A program made the position numbers and the translations under genes. DNA of 20,448 nt, taken from contig SLAK01000130.1 in the NCBI GenBank assembly GCA_007126855.1, positions 1-20,448 of the forward strand, given 5' to 3'. The notes under the pieces were generated by a model, which saw nothing but the letters and a program-made list of their open reading frames with translations, did not search any database and was not told the origin of the DNA. The number at the start of each line of letters is the position of its first letter. Position 1 is the stretch's first letter. Below, in pieces: positions 8,325-15,760 of this stretch. The DNA is from Dehalococcoidia bacterium (GTDB taxonomy: Bacteria; Chloroflexota; Dehalococcoidia; Tepidiformales; Tepidiformaceae).

Positions 8325-8767
8325 CGCAACCCCTGTTCCTCGATTAGTCGCAAGGCCGATTCGCCCTTGCGCGGCGTGTCCTCCTCCGCCGTTAGTGCCC
8401 GTTCGCCCACCACCGATGCAATAGCGTAGAGCTTCGAGTGCGTCAGGCTAATCTCCAGCCCTCGCAGCTCGATGTCCTTCGCCCGTTTCGCGCCCCGGCC
8501 GTAGAGGAACACCAGCGGCTTCCCGCGCCGGTTGGGCAGCACCTCGATGTCTCGCCAGCCCACCCCGCGAATCCCCGTGCCAAGCGCCTTCATCACGGCC
8601 TCCTTGGCGGCGAAACGGGCCGCGAGTTCCGATACCCGGCCACGGCAATGCGCGATTTCGTCCGGCGTGTAAACGCGCTGCAGAAAGCGGTCACCGCGCC
8701 GCACGATCACGTCGGCCACACGGTCAATTTCGATGATGTCGATCCCGACGGCAAACTTGGTAGCCAT
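8321..8767 (-). CDS. acpS: Holo-[acyl-carrier-protein] synthase
   Basis: AcpS transfers 4'-phosphopantetheine from CoA to apo-ACP and so enables fatty acid synthesis. The metal-binding signatures are present: GIDIIEIDRV with Asp10, and RFAAKEAVMKALG with Glu56. ISLTHSKLYAIA (106-117) is the usual C-terminal strand. At 148 residues it is about 20-25 longer than typical AcpS because of a charged tail after residue 125. The start is ATG at 8767, giving MATKFAVGIDI, with AGGA nine bases upstream; the in-frame extension further upstream has no homology. It is the first gene of the minus-strand series acpS-nnr-fabF-recJ and diverges from folD across 73 bases. Confidence 0.92.
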   Translation of the reverse strand: MATKFAVGIDIIEIDRVADVIVRRGDRFLQRVYTPDEIAHCRGRVSELAARFAAKEAVMKALGTGIRGVGWRDIEVLPNRRGKPLVFLYGRGAKRAKDIELRGLEISLTHSKLYAIASVVGERALTAEEDTPRKGESALRLIEEQGLR

Positions 8768-8840
8768 GAATCGCAATCCTAAGCCCCACGGCCGCTTTGT
8801 GCCCGCAGAACACAACGCCGGGAGGCGTTAGGCTGTCCCT
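8768..8840. promoter_or_regulatory. Divergent acpS/folD promoter region with a small palindrome
   Basis: These 73 bases must hold the promoters of acpS (minus) and folD (plus). They contain a perfect 6-bp inverted repeat, AACGCC at 8814-8819 and GGCGTT at 8824-8829 around GGGA. A -10-like TAGGCT (8829-8834) overlaps it, only six bases before the folD GTG. That spacing would suit a nearly leaderless folD message. No convincing -35 hexamer is visible, so promoter positions are tentative. Confidence 0.3.
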
Positions 8841-9734
8841 GTGACCGCCCAAATTCTCGATGGCGCCGCCATCGCCGCCGACATCCGTGCCGAAGTTGCC
8901 AGGCGCGCAGCGAGCGTGACCGGGCAGGGCATACGCCCCGGGCTTGCAGCCGTGTTGGTCGGCGACAACCCGGCCTCCATCAGCTACGTCTCCGCCAAGG
9001 CCCGGGCCTGCGAAGAGGCCGGCATTTTCGCCGAAACCTTCCGCCTGGGTGCCGACTCCCCCCGCGAAGAAGTCCTGCGGCTTATCCAGGACCTCAACGC
9101 CGACGAACGCTTCCACGGCATCCTCCCGCAGCTCCCCTTGCCTCCCCACATCGACGAGACCGAGGTCATCGATTCCATCGACCCGCGTAAGGACGTTGAC
9201 GGCCTCCACCCCGTCAACCTTGGCCGCCTCCTGCGCGGCGTTACCACCGGCGCCATCCCCTGCACGCCCAATGGGGTCATGGAAATGCTCCGCCGCAGCG
9301 GCAACGACCCCGCCGGGAAGCATGTCGTCGTGGTCGGCCGCTCCACCCTGGTGGGCCGCCCGCTCGCCGTGCTCCTCAGCAATAAGGCCGAAGGCGCCAA
9401 CGCCACCGTCACCATCTGCCACACCGGCACCCCCGACATCGGCGCCCACACCCGCCAGGCCGACATCGTTGTGGTCGCCGCCGGCCGCCCCAAAACGCTG
9501 ACCGCGGACATGGTTCGCCCCGGCGCCGTTGTCATCGACGTCGGCACCAACCGCATCGACGATGCGACCCGCAAGCGCGGCTGGCGCCTCGTCGGCGACG
9601 CCGACTTCCCCGAGGTCAAAGAAGTCGCCTCCTGGATTACGCCCGTCCCCGGCGGCGTCGGCCCCATGACCATCGCGATGCTGCTGGTCAACACCGTCCG
9701 CGCCGCCGAACGCCGCCTCGACATCACCGCCTGA
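8841..9734 (+). CDS. folD: Bifunctional methylenetetrahydrofolate dehydrogenase / methenyltetrahydrofolate cyclohydrolase
   Basis: FolD interconverts 5,10-methylene-, methenyl- and 10-formyl-tetrahydrofolate in one-carbon metabolism, with NADP+ as usual cofactor. The 297 residues fit the family. The catalytic Tyr49 and Lys53 lie in SYVSAKARACEEAG. QLPLPPHI (97-104), KDVDGLHPVN (117-126), the Rossmann GRSTLVGRPLA (166-176) and PGGVGPMTIAMLL (270-282) are all intact. The start is GTG at 8841, where homology begins (MTAQILDGAAIAADI). GGGAGG lies about 15 bases upstream, rather far for a ribosome-binding site. It appears monocistronic: it diverges from acpS and converges with mgtE across a repeat-bearing spacer. 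Confidence 0.96.
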   Translation: MTAQILDGAAIAADIRAEVARRAASVTGQGIRPGLAAVLVGDNPASISYVSAKARACEEAGIFAETFRLGADSPREEVLRLIQDLNADERFHGILPQLPLPPHIDETEVIDSIDPRKDVDGLHPVNLGRLLRGVTTGAIPCTPNGVMEMLRRSGNDPAGKHVVVVGRSTLVGRPLAVLLSNKAEGANATVTICHTGTPDIGAHTRQADIVVVAAGRPKTLTADMVRPGAVVIDVGTNRIDDATRKRGWRLVGDADFPEVKEVASWITPVPGGVGPMTIAMLLVNTVRAAERRLDITA

Positions 9735-9852
9735 ACACGGCCACAAATTCGGCCTTGTCATCGGGACATCCCTGCTCTGACAATCGACCACCCTCACGCC
9801 TGCGAAACCGCCTGCTCTGTAGATCGTTGGCCACAGCAACACCGGGCCGCCA

Positions 9853-9892
9853 CCCTCTCCCTTGCAAAGGGAGAGGGCCGGGGTGAGGGTTC
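9853..9892. repeat. REP-like palindromic repeat, copy 1
   Basis: A perfect 11-bp inverted repeat (9853-9863 with 9867-9877, loop GCA) with arm CCCTCTCCCTT is followed by a GC-rich tail ending GGTGAGGGTTC. The run of CCCTCTCCC / GGGAGAGGG followed by GGGTGAGGG is characteristic of a very common class of bacterial intergenic REP-like repeats. Between two convergent genes it could also act as a bidirectional terminator or mRNA-stabilising hairpin, but it has no T-tract. Confidence 0.7.
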
Positions 9893-9942
9893 GTTACCCG
9901 GCTGCGATCTTTGTCCATCATCGTGGCGCCCCGCCATGTCGA

Positions 9943-9982
9943 CTCTCCCGTGCAAAGGGAAAGGGAACGAGAGTGTGGGTTC
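9943..9982. repeat. REP-like palindromic repeat, diverged copy 2
   Basis: The stretch beginning CTCTCCCGTGCAAAGGGA and ending GTGGGTTC aligns with copy 1 (9855-9892) in the same orientation, 88 bases further on. Several substitutions and a two-base length change weaken the hairpin. It looks like an older, decaying copy of the same element. Confidence 0.6.
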
Positions 9983-10010
9983 ACGAGAAGGATCGGGAAC
10001 CCGCTCTCGC

Positions 10011-11360
10011 TTAGCCCGTCCCCAGCAGCAGCGCCGCAATGCTGAAGTAGATCATCAGCCCTGTCACGTCCGCGACCGTTGTGATCAGCGGCGCGCTCGC
10101 CGCCGCCGGGTCCAGCCGCAGCCTGGTCAGGATGAACGGCAGCACCGTCCCCACCAGGTTCGCTACCAGGACGATGGATATCATCGCCAGGCCCACAACC
10201 AGGCCAACCTCCGTGCCGCCGCGCCAGGTTCCCAGCAGCGCCGCAAGGATGCCCATCGATGCGCCCAACGTGAGCCCGATGCGCAGCTCCCGGAACACTA
10301 CGCCAAACCACTGGCGAAGCTGCACGTCGCCCGTGGCGATGGCGCGGACCATGATCGTCGCCGCCTGCGATCCCGCGTTGCCCCCACTGTCGATCAGTAG
10401 CGGGATGAAGAAGGCCAGCGCGATCGTCGCCGCAAGCACCTCTTCGTAGGCCTCAATCACCCCCGAAGACGCGATGTTCACAATGATCAGGATGCTCAGC
10501 CAGCCGATGCGTTTCTGGTACAGCGCAAACACCGAGGACAGCGTGTAGCTCCGCTCGAGTGGCGCCACACCCCCGATGCGGTGGAAGTCTTCCGTGGCCT
10601 CCTCGGTCGCAACGTCGAGCACGTCGTCGATCGTGACGATGCCGATCAGCACCCCGCGCGTGTCCGTGATCGGCAGCACCAGCAGGTCGTAGCGCCGCAT
10701 CAGCTCCACCGCGTCTTCCCGGTCCGCGGTCGCTTCCAGCGCCACGAAGGAGCCGTCCATGATGTCCTGCACGCGCGCCCCCGGGTTCGCGAGGATGAAC
10801 TGGCGCAGGTCCAGGGCGTCCAGCAGCCGCCAGCGGTTATCCACAACGTAGATCACGTTAACCGTCTCGCTATCGCGGCCTCGAGCCCGGATGTGCGTCA
10901 GCGCTTCCGCAATCGACCACTGCGGCCGCACCGCCACGTAGTCGGGCGTCATCAGCCGCCCAACCGAATTCTCCGGATAACCGAGCAAAGCCCGCGCTTC
11001 CGCCAGTTCGCCCGGTGGCAACAGGTTCAGCAGGCGCTGTGTCGCGAGCCCCGGCAGCTCTTCCAACAGGCCGGTTCTGTCGTCCGGCTTCATGCCGGCC
11101 AGGAGCCGCCGCACCTCCTCATCGGTCATGTCCGCGAGCAGCGCCTTTTCGCGCTCGGTGTCCATGTAGGCAAAGACCTCGTCGGCAAGGTCGTGTGGCA
11201 GTAAACGGAAGACCACCGCCCGGTCCTGCGGCTCTAGCTCCCAGAGCGCCTCGGCGATGGTCGGCGCATCATATTCCACCAGCGTGCTGCGCAGCGCCCG
11301 GAAGTCACGGTCGCTGATCAGCTCGCGCAGGGTTTCCGTTGGGGGAACTTCCGTGGTCAT
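10011..11360 (-). CDS. mgtE: Magnesium transporter MgtE
   Basis: MgtE is a Mg2+-selective channel in the cytoplasmic membrane, gated by Mg2+ bound to its cytosolic domains. The 449 residues show the full architecture: an N-terminal superhelical MgtE_N domain (~10-130), two CBS domains (~135-260, with SVGRLMTPDYVAV and VLIGIVTIDDVLDVATEEATED) and about five membrane helices from residue ~285. The pore-family signature FFIPLLIDSGGNAGSQAATI and the late PAAASAPLITTVADVTGL are both present. The start is ATG at 11360, with AAGGAG seven bases upstream. It is transcribed alone, divergently from prfB. The leader is at most 116 bases and shows no recognisable M-box riboswitch. Confidence 0.95.
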   Translation of the reverse strand: MTTEVPPTETLRELISDRDFRALRSTLVEYDAPTIAEALWELEPQDRAVVFRLLPHDLADEVFAYMDTEREKALLADMTDEEVRRLLAGMKPDDRTGLLEELPGLATQRLLNLLPPGELAEARALLGYPENSVGRLMTPDYVAVRPQWSIAEALTHIRARGRDSETVNVIYVVDNRWRLLDALDLRQFILANPGARVQDIMDGSFVALEATADREDAVELMRRYDLLVLPITDTRGVLIGIVTIDDVLDVATEEATEDFHRIGGVAPLERSYTLSSVFALYQKRIGWLSILIIVNIASSGVIEAYEEVLAATIALAFFIPLLIDSGGNAGSQAATIMVRAIATGDVQLRQWFGVVFRELRIGLTLGASMGILAALLGTWRGGTEVGLVVGLAMISIVLVANLVGTVLPFILTRLRLDPAAASAPLITTVADVTGLMIYFSIAALLLGTG

Positions 11361-11476
11361 GACGAAACTCCTTCAGTGGCGTGTCGTGTCCCACTGGGGC
11401 TTTCTAGCGTTGCAAACATTACCCGGTCGTGCGAAATGGCGTGGCAAGTAAGCCCTCACCTTGGCACACTGGTGGT
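11361..11476. promoter_or_regulatory. Divergent mgtE/prfB intergenic promoter region
   Basis: The spacer must contain both promoters. For mgtE a weak pair is visible on the minus strand: TTGCCA (11442-11447), then GGTAAT (11418-11423) at an 18-base spacing. For prfB, TTGCAA (11410-11415) could be a -35, but no good -10 follows. These are low-confidence readings. Confidence 0.25.
11368..11373 (-). promoter_or_regulatory. Strong Shine-Dalgarno site for mgtE
   Basis: AAGGAG on the minus strand lies seven bases before the mgtE ATG. It is among the best ribosome-binding sites in the window and fixes the start. Confidence 0.7.
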
Positions 11477-12590
11477 GTGTATGAGTTGCTGAATCGCGCC
11501 AACGAACTCGCGCACCGGATCTCTGACATCCTGGTGCGTCTTTGACCTGCCTACAGATGAAGCCTCGCTAGCCCGCCTCGAAGAAGAGTCCGCCGCACCG
11601 GATTTCTGGGACGACCCGGAGAAAGCCCGCGAAGCCATGCAGCGGCTCTCCGCGCTGCGCTCGCGTGTCGACACGTGGCGTGCGCTGGAACGCCGCGCCA
11701 GCGATGCCGCGGAGCTCCTCGAAATGGCCATCGAAGAGGAAGACGAATCCCTCGCGCCCGAAGCCACGCGCGAGATCGAGGCCATCGAAAACCAGCTGGA
11801 ATCGCTTGAATTCGAGCTGCACCTGGCCGGCGAATACGATCGCCGCAATGCCATCCTCGCCATCCACGCGGGCGCCGGCGGCACCGATGCCCAGGACTGG
11901 GCCGATATGCTCCTCCGCATGTACATCCGCTGGGGTGAGCGGCGTGGCTTCAACGTCGACGTCCTCGATGTCACCGAGGGTGAAGAAGCCGGCATCAAGA
12001 GCGCCACTGTGGAATTCAAGGGCGACTACGCCTACGGCTACCTGAAGAGCGAGCGTGGCGTCCACCGTCTCGTCCGGCTCTCGCCGTATAGCGCCGCCGG
12101 CTCGCGCGAAACGAGCTTTGCCAAGGTCGAGGTGCTTCCCGAAGTCGAAGCCTCGGGCGAGGTCGAGATCAACCCCGACGACCTCCGCATCGACGTCTTC
12201 CGGGCCAGCGGCCATGGCGGCCAGAACGTGCAGAAAAACGCGACCGCCATCCGTATCACCCACCACCCCACCGGCATCGTCGTGAGCTGCCAGAATGAGC
12301 GCTCACAGGGCCGCAACCGCGAAAGCGCCATGAAAGTGCTCGAAGCCCGCCTGCTCGAGCTCGAACTCATCCGCCAGGAAGAAGAAAAGGCGCGGCTCAA
12401 AGGTAAACACGTCGATATGGCCTGGGGAAACCAGATCCGGAGCTACGTGTTGCACCCGTATAAGATGGTGAAGGACCATCGCTCCGATTACGAAACGTCG
12501 GACCCGGCGGCGGTGCTCGACGGCGACCTGGACCCCTTCATCCAGGCCTATCTCAAATCGCAGGTGGGAGAGGAAGAAGTAATCGAATGA
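11477..12590 (+). CDS. prfB: Peptide chain release factor 2 (programmed +1 frameshift)
   Basis: RF2 recognises UGA and UAA stop codons and triggers peptide release on the ribosome. The coding sequence is join(11477..11542, 11544..12590). A 22-codon first part from GTG (MYELLNRANELAHRI...) reaches CTT followed by an in-frame TGA, and the ribosome must shift +1 to read GAC and continue. The 370-residue product matches family length. The second frame has the typical FWDDPEKAREAM segment and the catalytic GGQ at 247-249, followed by NVQKNATAIRITHHPTGI and CQNERSQGRNR. The stop-codon-recognition tripeptide, usually SPF, reads SPY here (202-204), and the following segment is AAGSRETSF. No good ribosome-binding site precedes the GTG. 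It overlaps the next gene as ATGA. Confidence 0.93.
11533..11546 (+). promoter_or_regulatory. prfB programmed +1 frameshift site
   Basis: The slippery core CTT TGA C (11540-11546) is identical to the classical RF2 autoregulatory site: scarce RF2 slows termination at UGA and favours the +1 shift. In E. coli an AGGGGG Shine-Dalgarno-like element sits three bases upstream. Here only GGTG (11533-11536) occupies that place at the same three-base distance, so the stimulator is weaker. Confidence 0.9.
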
Positions 12591-14011
12591 CCCGCGCTTT
12601 CGTCTCGTCCTTCCTCGTGGTCGCACTCATTGCCGGGCTGCTGGCCGGGACGGGTGTAGCGCGCGCGGACGTCAACGTCGTCGAATCCACCGTCGATAAC
12701 GGCTACCCGCGCGAACTCACCTTCCGCCTCTCCGTCGAAGCAGACCAAGAGATCACAGATGCCACCCTGCGCTACCTCTTCGCCGGGCGCGGCACCTCCG
12801 GCTTCGGCCGCCCCGAAGCATTCAACCCTGGCACCAGCGTCGATGTAGAAGTCGAGTTGCCGGTGAACACTTCCAGCGCCTACATCCCCGTCGGTACCAC
12901 CTTCATTTACCACTGGGAACTCGAAACCGCCTCCGGCGACCTCATCACGACTCCCGAGCAACAGTTCCTCTTTCTTCCCCCCGATCACGAGTGGCGCAGC
13001 GTCGAAAGCGACATCATGCGCGTCTACTTCTACGGCGACCGCGACGACCTTGCCCTCGAATACCTCGAGGCCGGCGAAGAGACCTACCAGGACATCGCCG
13101 TCGACCTGCTGCAGACCGAGCTCCCGGTGACCCCCGTGAACGTAGTCATTTTCCCAACCAGCGAAGAAATGGCCCCCGCCCGCAGAGGCCGCGGCGAGAC
13201 CTTCGACGAAGCTGTCCGTACCTGCGGCACCAAGCTCACCGTCGACATCGTTTTCGTCGTGCCCCTGACCTGCGGCACGCCCGACCACACCGACACCCTG
13301 CGCCACGAATTCGGCCACATCATCAACGAAGCCGCGGGTGTTGGCGGCTTCGGCAGCCTCCCCGCCTGGATCGACGAAGGCGCCGCTGTCTATGCCCAGA
13401 CCACCCCCGGCAGTGGCTTCGAAGGAGCGTTCGAAGCCGCCGCCCGCGCCGACCGGCTCATCCCCTTCAATCGCATGGGCAGTCCCTCGAATGACCCCTC
13501 GCTGGTCAACCTCTTCTATGGCCAGTCCTGGGCCATGGTGAACTACCTCATCGACCGCGACGGCCCCCAAGCCTTCGCCGAATTCTTTGCCACCATGAAG
13601 CGCGGCGAGCGCTTCGATCGCGCCCTCGAAGAGGTCTACGGCTTCAACCTGGCCGGCTTCGAGGACGAATTCCGCCAGTCCCTCGGCCTGGAGCCGCGCT
13701 CACGCCCGGACGCCGAACCCACACCGGACACGGCCCAGGATGAGCAGCCCGAACCCGAGGAGGAGCCGACCCGCGAGCCACTCGCAACCACCGGCACGGC
13801 CACGGACTCCGGGTCCGGCATCGACACCACCGTGGTCATCATCGTGGGTGCCGCGGTGCTCTTCGCGTTGCTCGGTGTCTTCTTCTACCTGCTCTCGCTC
13901 ATGGTCAGCAGCAATCGTCAGCAGGCCACCTCAGCAGTCGGCGAGGGCGAGCAGCCCTGGCAAGACCCCTCGCGCGACCAGGACCAGTCGTGGTACGACG
14001 ATCGGCCTTAG
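12587..14011 (+). CDS. Membrane-anchored gluzincin-like metallopeptidase (peptidase MA-like)
   Basis: The protein has 474 residues, with a signal peptide (1 to ~27, hydrophobic core then GVARA) and an extracytoplasmic part. The zinc motif is HEFGH at 240-244, with a likely third ligand Glu264 in PAWIDEGAA. This HExxH plus downstream WxxEG layout is the gluzincin pattern of the peptidase MA-like families. A Pro/Glu/Thr-rich linker (~370-410) leads to one transmembrane helix (~414-440) and a short cytoplasmic tail. The residue pattern suggests a cell-surface protease held in the membrane by its C-terminus. The substrate is unknown. Its start overlaps the prfB stop as ATGA, so the two are probably co-translated, though no functional tie is evident. 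It converges with the lipid operon 14 bases away. Confidence 0.75.
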   Translation: MTRAFVSSFLVVALIAGLLAGTGVARADVNVVESTVDNGYPRELTFRLSVEADQEITDATLRYLFAGRGTSGFGRPEAFNPGTSVDVEVELPVNTSSAYIPVGTTFIYHWELETASGDLITTPEQQFLFLPPDHEWRSVESDIMRVYFYGDRDDLALEYLEAGEETYQDIAVDLLQTELPVTPVNVVIFPTSEEMAPARRGRGETFDEAVRTCGTKLTVDIVFVVPLTCGTPDHTDTLRHEFGHIINEAAGVGGFGSLPAWIDEGAAVYAQTTPGSGFEGAFEAAARADRLIPFNRMGSPSNDPSLVNLFYGQSWAMVNYLIDRDGPQAFAEFFATMKRGERFDRALEEVYGFNLAGFEDEFRQSLGLEPRSRPDAEPTPDTAQDEQPEPEEEPTREPLATTGTATDSGSGIDTTVVIIVGAAVLFALLGVFFYLLSLMVSSNRQQATSAVGEGEQPWQDPSRDQDQSWYDDRP

Positions 14012-14025
14012 CTACCTGCGATTCG

Positions 14026-14610
14026 CTAATCCCGCAGCGTCCTGCCCAGGATGTAGAAGCGCTGCAGCGCCGTCAGGTTCGAAAGGATCGCCAGCGCTGC
14101 CACCACCAGCGTCAGCCACCCCAGCAAGAGCCCCCCGCCCAGGAGCACCACCCGCTCCTGCCGCCGGAATAACCCCTCCCGCATGGAGACGCCAACAATC
14201 TCGGCCCGCGCGCGCACGTAGCTCACCGCGATGCTGCCGAATAGCGCCATGAACGCTGCTACGGTCTGCCACGTCTCCCCGCGCTCCGCGAAGTACCAGG
14301 CGATGCCCACCAGGATCAGCGCCTCGCTCGACCGGTCGAGCACCGCGTCCAGCACCGCGCCATAGGGGCTGGCGCTGCCGGTTGCGCGTGCCACCGCCCC
14401 GTCCAGCAGGTCCACCGCGCTGAAGAACAGGTACACCAGCCCCGCGGCGAAGAGCGCCTCCCGGGTTACCAGGAATGCCGCCCCCGCGTTCCCCACGAAG
14501 CCCACCAGCGACAGCATGTTCGGCGTGAGCCCCGTGCGGGCCACGGCATTGCCGAGCTGGTTGCTGAACTTCTCGGGCAATCGTTGGGGCAATAGGTTGA
14601 ACGATGGCAC
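14026..14610 (-). CDS. CDP-alcohol phosphatidyltransferase, probably phosphatidylinositol-phosphate synthase type
   Basis: These are integral membrane enzymes that join a CDP-activated lipid to an alcohol phosphate. The full signature is present: D67-xx-D70-G71-xx-A74-R75-x8-G84-xxx-D88-xxx-D92. The 194 residues contain about six hydrophobic helices, normal for the family. The segment VSYVRARAEIVGVSMREG followed by RRQER resembles the SYxRARAExxG...ER region of actinobacterial inositol-phosphate-using synthases (PgsA1 type) rather than glycerol-phosphate synthases. The neighbouring PimA-like glycosyltransferase and PatA-like acyltransferases favour the same reading. The start is GTG at 14610, four bases after the glycosyltransferase stop, giving MPSFNLLPQRLPEKF. 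Phosphatidylglycerophosphate or archaetidyl-type synthesis remains possible. Confidence 0.8.
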   Translation of the reverse strand: MPSFNLLPQRLPEKFSNQLGNAVARTGLTPNMLSLVGFVGNAGAAFLVTREALFAAGLVYLFFSAVDLLDGAVARATGSASPYGAVLDAVLDRSSEALILVGIAWYFAERGETWQTVAAFMALFGSIAVSYVRARAEIVGVSMREGLFRRQERVVLLGGGLLLGWLTLVVAALAILSNLTALQRFYILGRTLRD

Positions 14611-14614
14611 CGCG

Positions 14615-15760
14615 CTATTGTGACACGCTTTGCCGTAGCCGCTGACGCCCTCCTTCAGGCACACTCGGCTCGGACATCACCTGCCGGTAATACTCCAGGA
14701 CCCGCGCCGCCACGGTCTCCCAGCTATACTCACTCGCGCGCTCCCTGCCTCGCGTTCCCAGCTCCCGGCGGCGCTTCTCATCGTCCAGCAATTCGTTAAT
14801 CGCGCCTGCCAGCCGGGCCGCTGAGCGCGGCGGCACCAGCACCCCGTGCTCGCCATCAGTCACCACCCCGGCAAAACCTTCGATGTCGCTGGCCACCACG
14901 GCCCGCCCGGTCGCAAGCGCCTCCATCAGCACGTAGCCCTGGCTTTCGCCACCCGTGTTCGGGCAACACATCACGTCAGCCGTGTAGTGGTAACGTGGCA
15001 GTTCGTCGTAGGGCACGTTCGGCCGGAACACGATGTCGTCGTAGCCCGCCAGCTTCTCCTGGTAGCGGCTGAAGTCGCCCGCGCCCGCCACTATCAGCCG
15101 GATGTCCTCGCGCCGCTTTCGCAGCATCAGGTAGGCGCGCAGCAGGTAGTCCAGGCCCTTCCGCTTCTCCGGCCGGCCCACGAAGAGGATGTTCTTCTTG
15201 CCGTCCTGGAACTCCGGCCACGGCTCACGCGGTCGCGCCCAGAATTCGAAATCGATGCCGTTTGGGATGATGGTGAATTCGCCAGGGAAGTAGGCGCTCA
15301 CCAGCCGCCTGGCCGCTGGTGAGACCGCGATCCGCCCGTGCAGCTTGTCGAACCAGCGCCGCGTGAGCGGGCGCGTGTAGCCGTACATATGCCGCCCCTC
15401 GTAGGCCGCATGAAAGGTGCCGATGTTGATCGCGTTCGAATGACGCAGGAAGAAATAGGGCAGCAGCGGCGCCAGCGGTTCGTGCAGGTGCACGATATCG
15501 AACTGGCTCTTGCGCAGCTCCGCCCGCACCTGCCGGTAGAGCCACGAAAAGGTAATCCGCGCCACGGATCCCAGTGCCGGTACACGGTGTGGTGTCCCCA
15601 TCACCATAACCTCGCCGTCCGCCGCCTCGGGGTCCGACGCCGGCGCATACACGGTCACCGCGTGCCCCCACTCCCGGAAACGCTGGGAGAGCTGCCGGGC
15701 GTGCGTCCGCACACCCCCCTCCACCGACCAGTCGTAGGGACAGACCAGGGCAATCCTCAT
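14615..15760 (-). CDS. GT4-family glycosyltransferase, PimA-like
   Basis: This is a GT-B fold retaining glycosyltransferase of 381 residues. The N-terminal start MRIALVCPYDWSVEGGVRTH matches the opening of phosphatidylinositol mannosyltransferase PimA, including the GGV phosphate-binding loop (15-17) and FHA with His117. The C-terminal nucleotide-sugar domain has FVGRPEKRKGLDYLL (Arg196, Lys201) and the EX7E motif GGESQGYVLMEALATG (Glu272, Glu280). In actinobacteria PimA puts the first mannose on phosphatidylinositol at the inner membrane face. The donor here is not provable from sequence. The ATG at 15760 overlaps the preceding acyltransferase stop as ATGA, with AAGGAG five bases upstream. 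The next gene starts four bases after its stop, so all are one transcription unit. Confidence 0.85.
   Translation of the reverse strand: MRIALVCPYDWSVEGGVRTHARQLSQRFREWGHAVTVYAPASDPEAADGEVMVMGTPHRVPALGSVARITFSWLYRQVRAELRKSQFDIVHLHEPLAPLLPYFFLRHSNAINIGTFHAAYEGRHMYGYTRPLTRRWFDKLHGRIAVSPAARRLVSAYFPGEFTIIPNGIDFEFWARPREPWPEFQDGKKNILFVGRPEKRKGLDYLLRAYLMLRKRREDIRLIVAGAGDFSRYQEKLAGYDDIVFRPNVPYDELPRYHYTADVMCCPNTGGESQGYVLMEALATGRAVVASDIEGFAGVVTDGEHGVLVPPRSAARLAGAINELLDDEKRRRELGTRGRERASEYSWETVAARVLEYYRQVMSEPSVPEGGRQRLRQSVSQ

Larger units (their letters stand above)
9735..10010. other. Gene-free spacer between convergent folD and mgtE
   Basis: Apart from the two REP-like copies, these 276 bases show no start with a plausible ribosome-binding site, no tRNA and no conserved protein. 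Short open frames here translate to proline-rich strings of the kind produced by the repeats themselves. Confidence 0.6.

Noticed and set aside
6783..8429. Long 548-codon plus-strand open frame
   Set aside because: It is antisense to nnr and acpS, His/Arg/Pro-rich and without motifs. nnr on the other strand shows complete catalytic blocks.
8724..9842. 372-codon minus-strand open frame over folD
   Set aside because: It is antisense to a complete folD and its Gly/Ala/Asp-rich translation shows no recognised domain.
9853..9982. Possible CRISPR repeats
   Set aside because: There are only two unequal copies, the spacing is too large, and each is itself palindromic in REP style; no array or cas genes are present.
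11361..11476. M-box magnesium riboswitch ahead of mgtE
   Set aside because: The whole leader is at most 116 bases and I see no multi-stem M-box pattern or terminator hairpin.
11540..11545. In-frame TGA in prfB as a pseudogene or sequencing error
   Set aside because: The CTT TGA C context and position after ~22 codons match the known RF2 programmed frameshift, and the rest of the gene is intact.
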